Shown piece after piece: positions 45,101 through 49,854 of a stretch of DNA of 49,854 nt (its first letter is position 1; every line of letters starts with the position of its first letter). The position numbers and the translations under genes were made by a program. This stretch comes from Bodo saltans (lineage: Eukaryota > Euglenozoa > Kinetoplastea > Eubodonida > Bodonidae): the NCBI GenBank assembly GCA_001460835.1, contig CYKH01000812.1, forward strand, positions 17,802 through 67,655, read 5' to 3'. Below the pieces are notes generated by a model, which was given only the letters and a program-made list of their open reading frames with translations, was not told where the DNA came from and ran no database searches.

Positions 45101-47769
45101 GGCTGTTCCTTGCCGGCGGCAGCTCCATGGAGGCTGAGGCGCAGCAGGCAAGGGCCAAGTCATCGTTTGCGTGGCTGAGTCCCAATGCGTGGCGCCACAT
45201 TGTTGCGCTACTAGAGAAGTCCCCTACGTTAGGGACCATTTTAGAAGCCATCAGCAAAGCAGAGCAGCCGTTTAGGCAGTGGTACGAATCCGAGACGCCT
45301 GAAACTGAAGTCGTGCCATATTACAGCAAGCTGACGCCCTTCGATCGGCTCTTGTTGATTCGGTGCCTCCGAGAGGACCGCACCATGAACGCCGCAGCCA
45401 TTTACGTGCGTGATGTACTTGGTCCTAACCTTGTCGAGGTGCCTAGCTTTAGTCTCGAGCAGATCGCCAAAGCTGAGGCCAACATCCCCCGCACACCCGT
45501 TCTCTTCCTTCTCACGCCTGGTAGTGACCCCACACCACACATCGAGCAGCTTAGCAAGAGGCTCAAGGCCCACATGCAGCAACTCTCCATTGGGCAGGGG
45601 CAGGAGGAGGTGGCCATTCACACGTTGCACACCTGTGCACTCAGTGGCGAGTGGGTCGTCTTCCAGAACTGCCACCTTGGCCCGTCGTTCCTGGCCTACC
45701 TGGAGCGTTGGGTACAGGCGCTGCACAAAGCTCGCGACGTCCCCCTCGACACACCGCCCGACCCGTCGCTCCCGCCCCCGTCCAAGGCGTCGAGAGCTAT
45801 GCGGGAGCAAACTGGTTATGCACGCACCACAACGTCACTAGGTCCGCTGGTAGCTGCCAAGAAGGCGGATGCCATTGACCGCATGACAATTCCAGACCAC
45901 CCCGACTTCCGTGTGTTCCTCACGATGGAGCCCACCGTAGATTTGCCAGAGAAATTACTACTGCGCTCCCTCCCTCTCACCAACGAACCCCCTACCGGTA
46001 CGCGTGCAACCATCAAGAAGATTCTCAATTGGGTGCAGCAAGACACATGGGACTTGTTCCCGCAGCCCCAGTGGCGTGCATGTGTGCAAGCCTTGTGCTT
46101 CTACCACTGTGTTCTGCTGGAGCGACGAAAACACGGCATTTACGGCTGGTCAAAGCCTTACCAATTTACAGAGGGGGACTTTGTCGCCTCTCTCTTCTTT
46201 TTGCAGAACCTCTTCGGCTCTATGAGCGACGAGGAGTCCATGAAGCCCAACTCGTTATCCTGGGAGGCGGTGCGCTTTATGATTGGGGATATTCACTACG
46301 GAGGCCGCGTGACCATCCGCAATGACCGTGCAACGCTGCAAGCTGTGACCGAGTCCATCTTCAGTCCGCAACTCAACATGACCAGCAGCAAAGGCACGTA
46401 CCTGCAGCCCTCCACCAAGAGGTTTCCCATTCTTGCAGACATCAACGACGTCGGTGCGTGGCATCGAGCAGTGCTGGATCAGTACCAGGTCCACGAAGCG
46501 CCAAGCTTCGCGGGTCTAGGGGCGAACGCTGAGGTGGCACACCGCACCAAGCAAGCTCAGTCTACCCTCCAGGCACTGTTATCGGTCCAGCCAAGAAAGG
46601 TGGACGCAACAGATGCTGCAACATCACCAACTGGGAGCGCTCCCTCCCCCACCACTGCAAGTGCACGACGCAGCCAGCAAGAGGCGTCATCACCGATGCG
46701 CTCCTCCAGTCCAAGGAAGGGCGGCCGGCAGCAGCGCTCGTCTGCAGCAGAGTACATTCCGCACGCAAAGAGCACCGGTGGGACACAAGAAGAGAGCGCC
46801 CAGCAGATTGTGGCCCAGTGCCTCAAGCACCTCCCCACACCGTGGACAGACGTCGAGCTGCTAGATTTAGTGGAGCAACGTGATCGACTGAAGCCCATGA
46901 CGATCTTCTTCCATTTAGAAGCTCAACATCTACGTGAGGTGATCTATCGGGCTCGTGAAGTGTTTGTCCACGTCGTGCACGCTGTCTCTGGTGCTGCTGC
47001 ACTCACTGCTGAATTGTCAGAGACGATTAGCTGTCTTGTTCTTGGACTGGTGCCAGAGGGGCTCAAGGCGGGAACATGGCCGGCCTCTAGCTTCGGGTCG
47101 TGGTTCGCAATGCTCTTGCGGAGACACAGGCAGATCATGGAGTACTTACAAAAGGGTGAGTGCCTGGTGTATGATGTGGCGTGTTTCTTTAATCCACAAG
47201 GATTCTTGAACAGCATTCGACAGCAGGTGTGCAGAGCTCGAGGCCCTAGCAGTGGTTGGGTTCTAGGCCGTGTTGAAACAAAGTTAACGGTGACCAAGTT
47301 CTCAGTTGGTGACGTAGAACGGCCCGCAGAGGAGGGGGCGTTCCTCACCGGCTTCTACCTGGACGGGGCGGGCTGGGACGTCGGGAAAGGGCGCCTTCGA
47401 GCACCACAACCGAAGGAACTGTATCGCGAGCTGCCTATTGTGATGGCGAGCGCTCAGCTCGCAGTGTCTGCACCGGTGGCGCCAAAAGCAGCGGATGGTG
47501 GCGAACGTCGAGGTACATCACCGAAGCGTCGTGACGATGCAGCCGAGAAGGAGCTTGCGGCCTTCGGCGCCATCACTCAGGCTGCCTTCAGGGCCCATCG
47601 CACACAAAGGGAGGCTGACAGTGTGATTCGTAAAGCACGCATCCCGTGCTTTACGAGCGCAACACGTACCGATGAATCGTTGCTCTGCTACGTCGATCTT
47701 GCCCATGAAGACCCTGACCCCTACGCCTGGACGCTCCGTGGCGTTGCTGTACTGACTTCCATAGAATAA
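33103..47769 (+). CDS. Axonemal dynein heavy chain, DNAH5/8-like
   Basis: A 4,888-aa motor. The N-terminal tail and linker occupy about 1-1960. The AAA1 P-loop at 1988-1995 is GPAGTGKT, within ALAMYMGGAP; AAA2 at 2270-2277 is GPAGGGKT; AAA3 at 2626-2633 is GTSGASKT; AAA4 at 2996-3003 is GYGGSGKQ. Stalk helices flank the microtubule-binding domain at about 3345-3470, and AAA5, AAA6 and a C-terminal domain follow. FNCSDQFD and LPVLSVVSQQV after AAA1 resemble the outer-arm DNAH5/8 group rather than cytoplasmic dynein. The AAA3 loop without GK occurs in that group too. Axonemal heavy chains are often nearer 4,500 aa; the extra length includes a serine/proline/arginine-rich insert in the C-terminal domain at about 4500-4563. 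The frame is unbroken over 14.7 kb. The outer-arm assignment is moderate; axonemal identity is firm. Confidence 0.9.
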   Translation: MLRYNKAVENIQFRFADAMRSMDPRFDLESIEAVMTRDQYMPHVDKFLLGSPKVPALFLLVSDLLWSTTEQDDDDGEAVHLDRIMFTSKITNATGVAAIVYAVRVPNPHNPSDATQSGRDGALVDVGTEVLFGVLQNNPVEEFVALARDILIPIGVQCHQLTVQDFAKRSAVDDMVSNSRKSGGGEGSIGNVNRSLRTLMGYSSERSREKTTTAVESFYSSARASVDNIDRLDRDKEQLVGFVLEDPQGILRRVQPTSTGIERAAKDPIVAEYTTQLFATWINYARQHGDRDSISGFYPIVTEDRVQQPHMREGASGLPTPAQHALTIPKMADSVRLSAVSAADPTIDPSEATYQLVALDPPRQYDFQRLPESYGPLTELSHWKSFELHVQHLYDSRSSRDVATLEAILERCNPTLHSVWVATVKRLQTSYRNAKEVVMYFSSLSRCFEPLYSLEPAQCVHHMRDVVKALTNIRDVIPHYRRTDHMQQLVQSVSHQLVSACKQSIRSLGRVWEQSENTVQLQRLLRKFTEAMSLCRMFQDILSDTAMYSELDELCIFGKLELFCSRLNKLSNLFSIVRVFRTLEEYHLGDGIAPILSTFFGIFEDLRRKSGDSLDYTKPSFDKDYLDFVNKVADVDCSLQVYVNSCFEDVPNTTSALELLKKFSLLVTRPTLRADLQAKYLLLFQRFGTELEAVQRIYEQSKSQPLVMRNAPPVAGRMLWVRQLHQRIEVPMKIFQESQSMVSHQRDTAKIIRLYNRVALALTEYEQYWLQTWQRAVEMTTDGLKATVLVAEGDGKYSYVVNLDPSVAVMAREARWIVSLGLQIPSVAADLLRCRAAAHAVAIGQCVRWYDESIAAIQRTHVVVLQERVAIVQHLFHAACSTITWNSPLLSTFIQDLANAIEELAALIKRLNSTEEHLIDKPVRDVAETCIVPRFEVVVDESVNAFGGGTAIPSGPPVVTLEVMVERIAEAATRTRNDFSTNNKVVRDAVIDLCSLIDPSWHPSTHHDDHPTVPLSQMYIAYNRKLFRAVLQATLNSFRDLRTLIAGRSAQGTPRIALESVLAPPNLFVSPSMEEIQASMHLSMRLMLESTQSTGNWPNVRGAYSTGDSAAFYEEIHRNKEVVKQILLTSGDILNARRQMDDFLKSFDMFRNVWTQNPADVVKIFADHPNRTLEDYLEELQCCTRLMHQVELIPNTVEIQCFTVDNTQLKQALVRILERWCDRYGAALHTMLERQLGALLDRSEAISKRVSHEAVITLENIDGELQGLDDASSTLGEVEVAVRTILRGSDILTRFGVGQPTEIVDLATDITFKWKRIQAVSSDKRHNIGDIQLSLRHELNEALKKFHVEMLCFRNNFEENGPLVEGIEPNDAIEKLRRFQRALDDKLRTWGTHFKAEQRFGVPEPKTYPELALTVKEMHVADLLYTLYLHVNQRLETIGRTLWRLVKYDDVVHELMELQYRIKRLPSTIKTFKAFHSMRDNVERLLDMQQIVEQLGHRSVRERHWQQVMRICGSTWNIDKDVFTLDMLWNANLVPFKDDIIELAMASEKEGEVELKLQQVIREWKDKELRFAEYKHRGLILLKGDDTTNLKESLEEALVLLGSLLASKYIAPFRHEASSWSSRLMTVGETITLWLEVQSAWMYLEAVFSSGDIVKQLPQDAKRFSMIDRQWVKLFFRAVESPNLLEFSVSNEIKNLPYFKDQLELCQRALAQYLESKRSAFARFYFVSDAVLLEVLAQGSDPTAMQPHFSAIYDGIHSVQLEPTADKKLWKVKALVSAEDEVVHLSEMVSCEGSIEEWLARLTSEMQHSIRVVLREAVGDALSIRTDVQLLKRYYMAHFSQAVLTALQVLYTTSVTEALSGPPSARRDMTKRLTECKDVLAEQARGSLSSAARTHIQTLTTMAVHNLEVWEDYGKKAKDVMSFEWQRQLRFYWTDRNECVLRIADADVTYCNEYLGVKERLVITPLTDRCYITLSQALAMYMGGAPAGPAGTGKTETVKDLGRAAGIYVVVFNCSDQFDARATAKIFRGLAQSGCWGCLDEFNRITLPVLSVVSQQVRLTFAALKQHSREFLFADGLPCKLVSSMGVFVTMNPGYAGRQELPENLKAHFRSVSMMVPDRLCIMKTKLAAAGYKMDKPLSQKFHLLYALCEQQLSKQRHYDFGLRNILSVLRTAGDVLRQSQSNDEEAVFMRCVRDMNVAKFVHDDVPVFLSLLQDIFVGKVPERLVFRQLEQALRDAAVEQRLTVSDTWMKKCIELYETKRVRHGVMLVGPAGGGKTSCMRALLRALHAIESRHKEVRLHPKAVTVEQLFGTVNSNGDWRDGIFSYLWRRWNRERGTSVWLVCDGPVDTLWIESLNTVLDDNRVLTLANGDRVLMNPSLRMCFEVENLHNASPATVSRAGIIYVSREDVSWRSILQSSVEEQIAAKVWPVSIKDTMLILLQGQLGSVHRHVVKTYRSFPGLSLSHLCGTVLSLIRSLIAAIIETHGTPDNRQHAAWTGIRMAICYGVFWGIGGSLDVTDRTDLAYRMTVGKIPSSNYEVPPNIPLPIPATDDTPEVVHYIDAYFVDIEHMAWSPWADHVPEWHVHWDIKLPSVNATGVFVPHLASTILHNVMHVHFEDHQPVLLIGTSGASKTALMEEFLNAVRTDDMAWTKKNISRATTPLQLQRVIEGLCEKRMGSMFGPLRNRRLNLFIDDIGMAERNEWGDQPTGEILRQLMECGGFYSVDRIGDFHRFIDIKFFAALTSESGRGGSDTSQKSASQYIPSRLMRHFAVYNCPMPSETSLKAIFGAILLARFANTHLVNVCGPLVSTTVELFKRCQLRLLPSPTRAHYNYSLRDLTRTFQGMLMCPIQHLDSGAGLVALWHHEVSRIFADKLCFEEDAAWFKQELQICARDSLGEFHLEPPAITGPRVVFANFLGEKIRDNTSGEFLEPPKEYRPCPAHSVQAKAYHRMQEFNETRNVRTSPIDIVLFDAALDHVCRLCRIISIARGSALCIGYGGSGKQTTARLAAYLQQQPIFQPAVNTEYSILNWLEDLRGQYFAAAAHGHCVMLITDNDIKSEEFLEYINTSLSSGDVPGLFTTDEREAARNTVRPIAKKLNRREFEDSEEWLWQYFIQRVQDHLHFVICMSPQGERFQQRVRRFPAMIASCTIDYYFPWSREAMLKVTEVELEKTDFLTRATASPQAAAKLPHALVDVESCVRTVSQDYFIAQRLTIGITPAGFLSFLKTFVKVYRRKENSLRFEAKNLRIGLQKLNQAGRDVVAMRKELNLKEIALAASAAELEKLLDIMSVKVESATSKKMRVQEATDKIAEEAAQVAAGRQEAENDLVAAQPALESAKAALEQITPTDIITLRAMRRPPEMIRRIFDGVCVLLHQPLEEVRVALSNGGRARIEDSWSLSGRQVCSRPNLLDTLLSFNVDGKDRLNDETCELLLPYLWQEDFTFDRAKVASGNIAGLCTWVRAMETYRRVAKFVAPKIDALRTAEAMLRIADAKLQTQRSELEVAEKEMNECIAEVEVVQREKDILEADTNRTKRRLAYASMLIDALADEKRRWEEQESAFNVTMERLLGDSVSAAAMVAFAGPFQAELRAKLLRLVSEALSLHRIPYSSKSFDFTRFMVKEETIAQWAEEGLPMDTQSIENAVITEHTQLVPCFVDPQTQARSWLQEHLADHNAVFTTMASPHFMRTLERQMERGDALVIEDAVFGSDPLLQAILAMRPTKPLSNNLYGSPMAASSRRTDLFSSLTLSGGDAPNSPELVCYILGTSYPCSSTFKLYLIPSKTRVDFTPEVFSKVCIMDNSVTEVGLEQQLLARVISIEKGELEEQRIQVLNEIRRNEETLRQLEEELLSKLSNSSGSLVDDETLILTLQNSKSSAEHVKEQLTIASATKKEIQSAREAYRPVSIRGALLYFVIAELAKLEPSYQMSLDRMLAVFVRGVETSLAATTPAQRIHNIAQTVTQLFFALVGRGLFERHKTLFSLSIAIHVEIQSGAVSVEHFRLFLAGGSSMEAEAQQARAKSSFAWLSPNAWRHIVALLEKSPTLGTILEAISKAEQPFRQWYESETPETEVVPYYSKLTPFDRLLLIRCLREDRTMNAAAIYVRDVLGPNLVEVPSFSLEQIAKAEANIPRTPVLFLLTPGSDPTPHIEQLSKRLKAHMQQLSIGQGQEEVAIHTLHTCALSGEWVVFQNCHLGPSFLAYLERWVQALHKARDVPLDTPPDPSLPPPSKASRAMREQTGYARTTTSLGPLVAAKKADAIDRMTIPDHPDFRVFLTMEPTVDLPEKLLLRSLPLTNEPPTGTRATIKKILNWVQQDTWDLFPQPQWRACVQALCFYHCVLLERRKHGIYGWSKPYQFTEGDFVASLFFLQNLFGSMSDEESMKPNSLSWEAVRFMIGDIHYGGRVTIRNDRATLQAVTESIFSPQLNMTSSKGTYLQPSTKRFPILADINDVGAWHRAVLDQYQVHEAPSFAGLGANAEVAHRTKQAQSTLQALLSVQPRKVDATDAATSPTGSAPSPTTASARRSQQEASSPMRSSSPRKGGRQQRSSAAEYIPHAKSTGGTQEESAQQIVAQCLKHLPTPWTDVELLDLVEQRDRLKPMTIFFHLEAQHLREVIYRAREVFVHVVHAVSGAAALTAELSETISCLVLGLVPEGLKAGTWPASSFGSWFAMLLRRHRQIMEYLQKGECLVYDVACFFNPQGFLNSIRQQVCRARGPSSGWVLGRVETKLTVTKFSVGDVERPAEEGAFLTGFYLDGAGWDVGKGRLRAPQPKELYRELPIVMASAQLAVSAPVAPKAADGGERRGTSPKRRDDAAEKELAAFGAITQAAFRAHRTQREADSVIRKARIPCFTSATRTDESLLCYVDLAHEDPDPYAWTLRGVAVLTSIE
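46600..46790 (+). other. Low-complexity insert in the dynein C-terminal domain
   Basis: About 64 codons (residues about 4500-4563) rich in serine, proline, threonine, arginine and glutamine lie between LLSVQPRK and the block beginning QQIVAQCLKHLP. In DNAH5-like chains these two blocks are close together. The insert has several SP sites, so it may be a flexible, phosphorylatable loop. Confidence 0.6.
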
Positions 47770-47904
47770 CAACAAGTGACAAGAGGAATGTGGTAGACAC
47801 AGCGAATCGAGACGAAAGATGTTGTGACACGTCGTGTACCAAGTACTACTGCCTGCTCATTGAATGAATGCGACACCGCACTGTACTGGCGTCTCATGAC
47901 CCAT

Positions 47905-47953
47905 GTATCCACGATTGATCTCCCCTGTCTCTATGTTTCTTTCGTCAAACAAG
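47905..47953 (+). promoter_or_regulatory. Trans-splice acceptor deciding the ASH-RhoGAP start
   Basis: A pyrimidine-rich run over about 47917-47945 reaches AG at 47952-47953, 32 bases before the ATG at 47986. The same frame is open for 54 codons upstream, but that part lies before or across the acceptor. Confidence 0.5.
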
Positions 47954-47985
47954 AATACACACATTATTATCATCTTTCCCTTACT

Positions 47986-49689
47986 ATGACTGAGTTTGGA
48001 GATGTGCCTGCTAGTGTGTTAGGCATGGCCAACGTGGTGAATGTTTTCCCAGCAACAGGCGATGAGGTAGGCGTGAGTGCTCATATGCTGAATGAGCTCC
48101 TCTCTGCCGCAAGAAGCAGCAACATTCATACGAAGCCCCCACCCGCTGCCGACAAAGCGAAAAAGAAGCTGCTGGAGAGATTACAGCTTCCTGTGCACCC
48201 CTCTCACTACAACCTGTTCTTAGCACTACACTTGTACCCAAGAGCTGCAAAGGAAGTGGAAGAACATATCTTACGGAGTTGCTTGGAGTACTGCGCTAAC
48301 AACGACCCCGAGTGGGTGCACAGCTGTCAAACAGGTGCGTTGAAGCTTTTGTATCAAGAACTCGATGGCGCGGGCCTTCGCACGCCCAAATCGGACGACC
48401 CAGTGTTACTTGCCCAAGTGCGATCTGCGTTGTCGACGCCTCCACCAGTAGGTGTCGTGGAACACCCCCGCATTACACATTCCTCCTCCCACTTCCGCTT
48501 CGTTGTCGATACGACAATGGAAGAGAGCAAAGACAGGTACTTTTCCTCCCAGATCAAGTTTAAGAACGAAGGTAAGATGCCAGCGAGTGTGCAGATCGCT
48601 AGACGGCTGACATTAGTCGACGGCATGGTACAGAAAGATGCAACCGATTTCCAGTGCATCCTGGACAAACAAGCCATCAAAAAAGGCGAAACGTCTGTGT
48701 TGATGCTGAGCCTTATCGCCAAGCCCTTTGCTGTGTTCCACACCATCCAAGAGCTCCTGGTCGTCTCTTTTAGCGATAGGTTGCCCATTATTGCGTCGTT
48801 TGTGGTGGTCAACCCTTGCACCCCAGCGTTTGGTACTGGGCTGCCTGCATCTATTGCACTGAGTGTTCAGGGCTCACCGATTGGCCCGTATCATGCACCA
48901 CTGACGCTGCAATTATTGAAGCATCAATTCGTGCGGCAGCAAGGTTTCACGAGCAAAGAGGTGGCTCATGTTCTATGCGGCCCTTCACACATGTACACAG
49001 CGCAGAACCGCGATGTCATGCGCCAGGTAGATCGTATTCTGAACAACATCGACGACTCGACGGACATTGGAGAGCTACTCTGTGCGTTCAATCGTGCCCA
49101 GCCTGACATGAAAAGCAATAGCGCGAGTTCTCATTTGACTCTCCCACCAACACTGGCCCAGCCACCCGGCTATCAGCCAGGTGCTGTGGTGCCTAGCGGC
49201 TCACAAGCGTCGCTCACCACCTTCCCCAACGTCCAAACGGCTATTCCTGAGCCCCTCGTAGGTGCACCGCCTGCTGTCTTATTTTCCTTGATGCTTTCGT
49301 GGTTGTCCAATCTGCCTAATAGTGTTATCGACGCCTCTATTCTGCAATGCGACCCAGTGACGTACTTGGAGTCCCTTCAGCCGTGGCAGCAAGGGATCAT
49401 TCGGTGGGTGCTGGACTTGTGCTGCGGGCTGCTCGTGCACAAGGAAGACAACGATGTGGGCCTTCGTGCGTTGGCGTTGACATTTGGCTGGGTCCTAGTC
49501 GCGCATGAGATTCACAAACAGGGGCATGGTGACGAGTTTTTGGACGATGCCGAGGGTGAGGGTGCCCGGCTCTCCCAACGCGACCAAGAATGGCGGGGGA
49601 CAAGCAATCTTAGGCACTACGCAGTCACCGCTATGGTTCACTGGCTCACTCTTTACGAAGGAGTGTACGCCAAGGCCGCACAGAAATGA
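47986..49689 (+). CDS. ASH plus RhoGAP-like domain protein, OCRL C-terminal type without phosphatase
   Basis: A 567-aa protein. The N-terminal 160 residues are helical and unassigned. Residues about 168-285 look like an ASH (ASPM-SPD2-Hydin) immunoglobulin-like domain, with FRFVVD followed by IKFKNEGKMPASVQI and ending VVVNPCTPAFGTGLPASI. This matches the end of the ASH domain in OCRL/INPP5B, where a CFGSSL block leads into the RhoGAP domain. Residues about 290-510 then resemble RhoGAP helices, with LMLSWLSNLPNSVI and a later LALTFGWVLV. The position of the catalytic arginine reads LCGP, so GAP activity is unlikely, as in OCRL. No inositol phosphatase domain is present. An adaptor role at endosomes or the ciliary base is possible. 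The domain calls are by pattern only. Confidence 0.55.
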   Translation: MTEFGDVPASVLGMANVVNVFPATGDEVGVSAHMLNELLSAARSSNIHTKPPPAADKAKKKLLERLQLPVHPSHYNLFLALHLYPRAAKEVEEHILRSCLEYCANNDPEWVHSCQTGALKLLYQELDGAGLRTPKSDDPVLLAQVRSALSTPPPVGVVEHPRITHSSSHFRFVVDTTMEESKDRYFSSQIKFKNEGKMPASVQIARRLTLVDGMVQKDATDFQCILDKQAIKKGETSVLMLSLIAKPFAVFHTIQELLVVSFSDRLPIIASFVVVNPCTPAFGTGLPASIALSVQGSPIGPYHAPLTLQLLKHQFVRQQGFTSKEVAHVLCGPSHMYTAQNRDVMRQVDRILNNIDDSTDIGELLCAFNRAQPDMKSNSASSHLTLPPTLAQPPGYQPGAVVPSGSQASLTTFPNVQTAIPEPLVGAPPAVLFSLMLSWLSNLPNSVIDASILQCDPVTYLESLQPWQQGIIRWVLDLCCGLLVHKEDNDVGLRALALTFGWVLVAHEIHKQGHGDEFLDDAEGEGARLSQRDQEWRGTSNLRHYAVTAMVHWLTLYEGVYAKAAQK

Positions 49690-49777
49690 TGAACCATCCC
49701 CCGCCGAACAGGCGGTGTCTTTTCCTGCCAGAATGGCACACTTTTTTTTGTTTGTTCCTGCGAAATCCAACTCGACC

Positions 49778-49818
49778 ACTTGATTTTTTTCTCTTTCTCT
49801 CTACTTTATTGCAATCAG
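49778..49818 (+). promoter_or_regulatory. Trans-splice acceptor of the edge gene
   Basis: A long T/C run with TTTTTTT and CTCTCT blocks ends in AATCAG with the AG at 49817-49818, seven bases before the ATG at 49826. Confidence 0.6.
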
Positions 49819-49825
49819 CAGCTCA

Positions 49826-49854
49826 ATGGTGAAGAAGGGCAGTAGTGCAAAGTC
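49826..49854 (+). CDS. Start of the next gene, cut by the window edge
   Basis: An ATG seven bases after a strong pyrimidine-AG acceptor opens a frame of nine full codons (MVKKGSSAK) that runs off the window. The basic start is all that can be seen, so no function can be given. Confidence 0.5.

Larger units (their letters stand above)
1..49854 (+). other. Part of a directional polycistronic gene cluster
   Basis: All 28 supported genes read on the + strand, separated by about 70 to 220 bases, and no convincing gene lies on the other strand. Nearly every gap carries a pyrimidine-rich run followed by AG shortly before the next ATG, as expected of kinetoplastid spliced-leader trans-splicing. I saw no strand switch, so no transcription start or stop region is evident inside the window. 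No gap exceeds 300 bases. That the unit is transcribed as one precursor is inferred from knowledge of kinetoplastids. Confidence 0.85.

Noticed and set aside
33103-47769. Possible frameshift or gene fusion in the 4,888-aa dynein frame
   Set aside because: Tail, linker, six AAA modules, stalk and C-terminal domain appear in the expected order in one unbroken frame.
1-49854. CRISPR arrays, tRNA or rRNA genes, transposons and cis-introns
   Set aside because: I found no spaced repeats, no cloverleaf-like segments, no transposase or reverse transcriptase frames, and no coding region that needs an intron to stay open.

Overview
The window is nuclear DNA from a kinetoplastid flagellate, most likely a free-living bodonid such as Bodo saltans. 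The species is an inference. The supporting features are all visible in the sequence: 27 complete genes plus one start at the right edge, all on the + strand, none with a recognisable cis-intron, and gaps of only about 70 to 220 bases. Almost every gap ends in a pyrimidine-rich run followed by AG a few bases before the next ATG. That is the layout of a polycistronic unit resolved by spliced-leader trans-splicing. The proteins fit a flagellate with glycosomes: an axonemal dynein heavy chain, PACRG, two RING peroxins and UDP-galactopyranose mutase. No gap exceeds 300 bases, and I saw no tRNA, rRNA, CRISPR array or mobile element.

Layout. 0.2-7.2 kb: a nucleotide-sugar/triose-phosphate-type transporter, a small one-TM protein that shares a 34-base exact segment with it, a Clp1-like 3'-end processing factor with a damaged P-loop, VPS33, a DNAJC21/Jjj1-type J-protein and the mitochondrial Hsp70 escort Zim17. 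7.3-13.2 kb: PACRG, COP9 signalosome subunit 2, a membrane-anchored histidine acid phosphatase and a helical/PH-like/coiled-coil protein resembling SYCP2 or the kinetoplastid kinetochore proteins KKT17/18. 13.3-19.1 kb: PEX2, a WW-domain protein, three orphan proteins and two small single-TM proteins. 19.1-22.6 kb: UDP-galactopyranose mutase followed by a type II membrane protein with two tandem GT31-like glycosyltransferase domains. 22.7-30.3 kb: a 1,274-aa orphan, a divergent TraB-like membrane protein, a DHHC palmitoyltransferase and PEX10. 30.4-47.8 kb: an LRR/EF-hand coiled-coil protein, an 88-aa coiled-coil protein and a 4,888-aa axonemal dynein heavy chain. 48.0-49.7 kb: an ASH plus RhoGAP-like protein without the phosphatase found in OCRL/INPP5B. 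The next gene starts at 49826.

Neighbours in kinetoplastid units are usually unrelated in function, so adjacency is weak evidence. Some groupings still stand out: PEX2 and PEX10 belong to the same peroxisomal ubiquitin-ligase complex, UDP-galactopyranose mutase sits beside a candidate galactosyl-type transferase, and several axonemal genes (PACRG, dynein, perhaps the LRR/EF-hand protein) share the unit. Start codons were chosen by the first ATG after the best pyrimidine-AG acceptor. Several genes have longer in-frame openings upstream that begin at non-ATG codons or lie before the acceptor, and these were trimmed.
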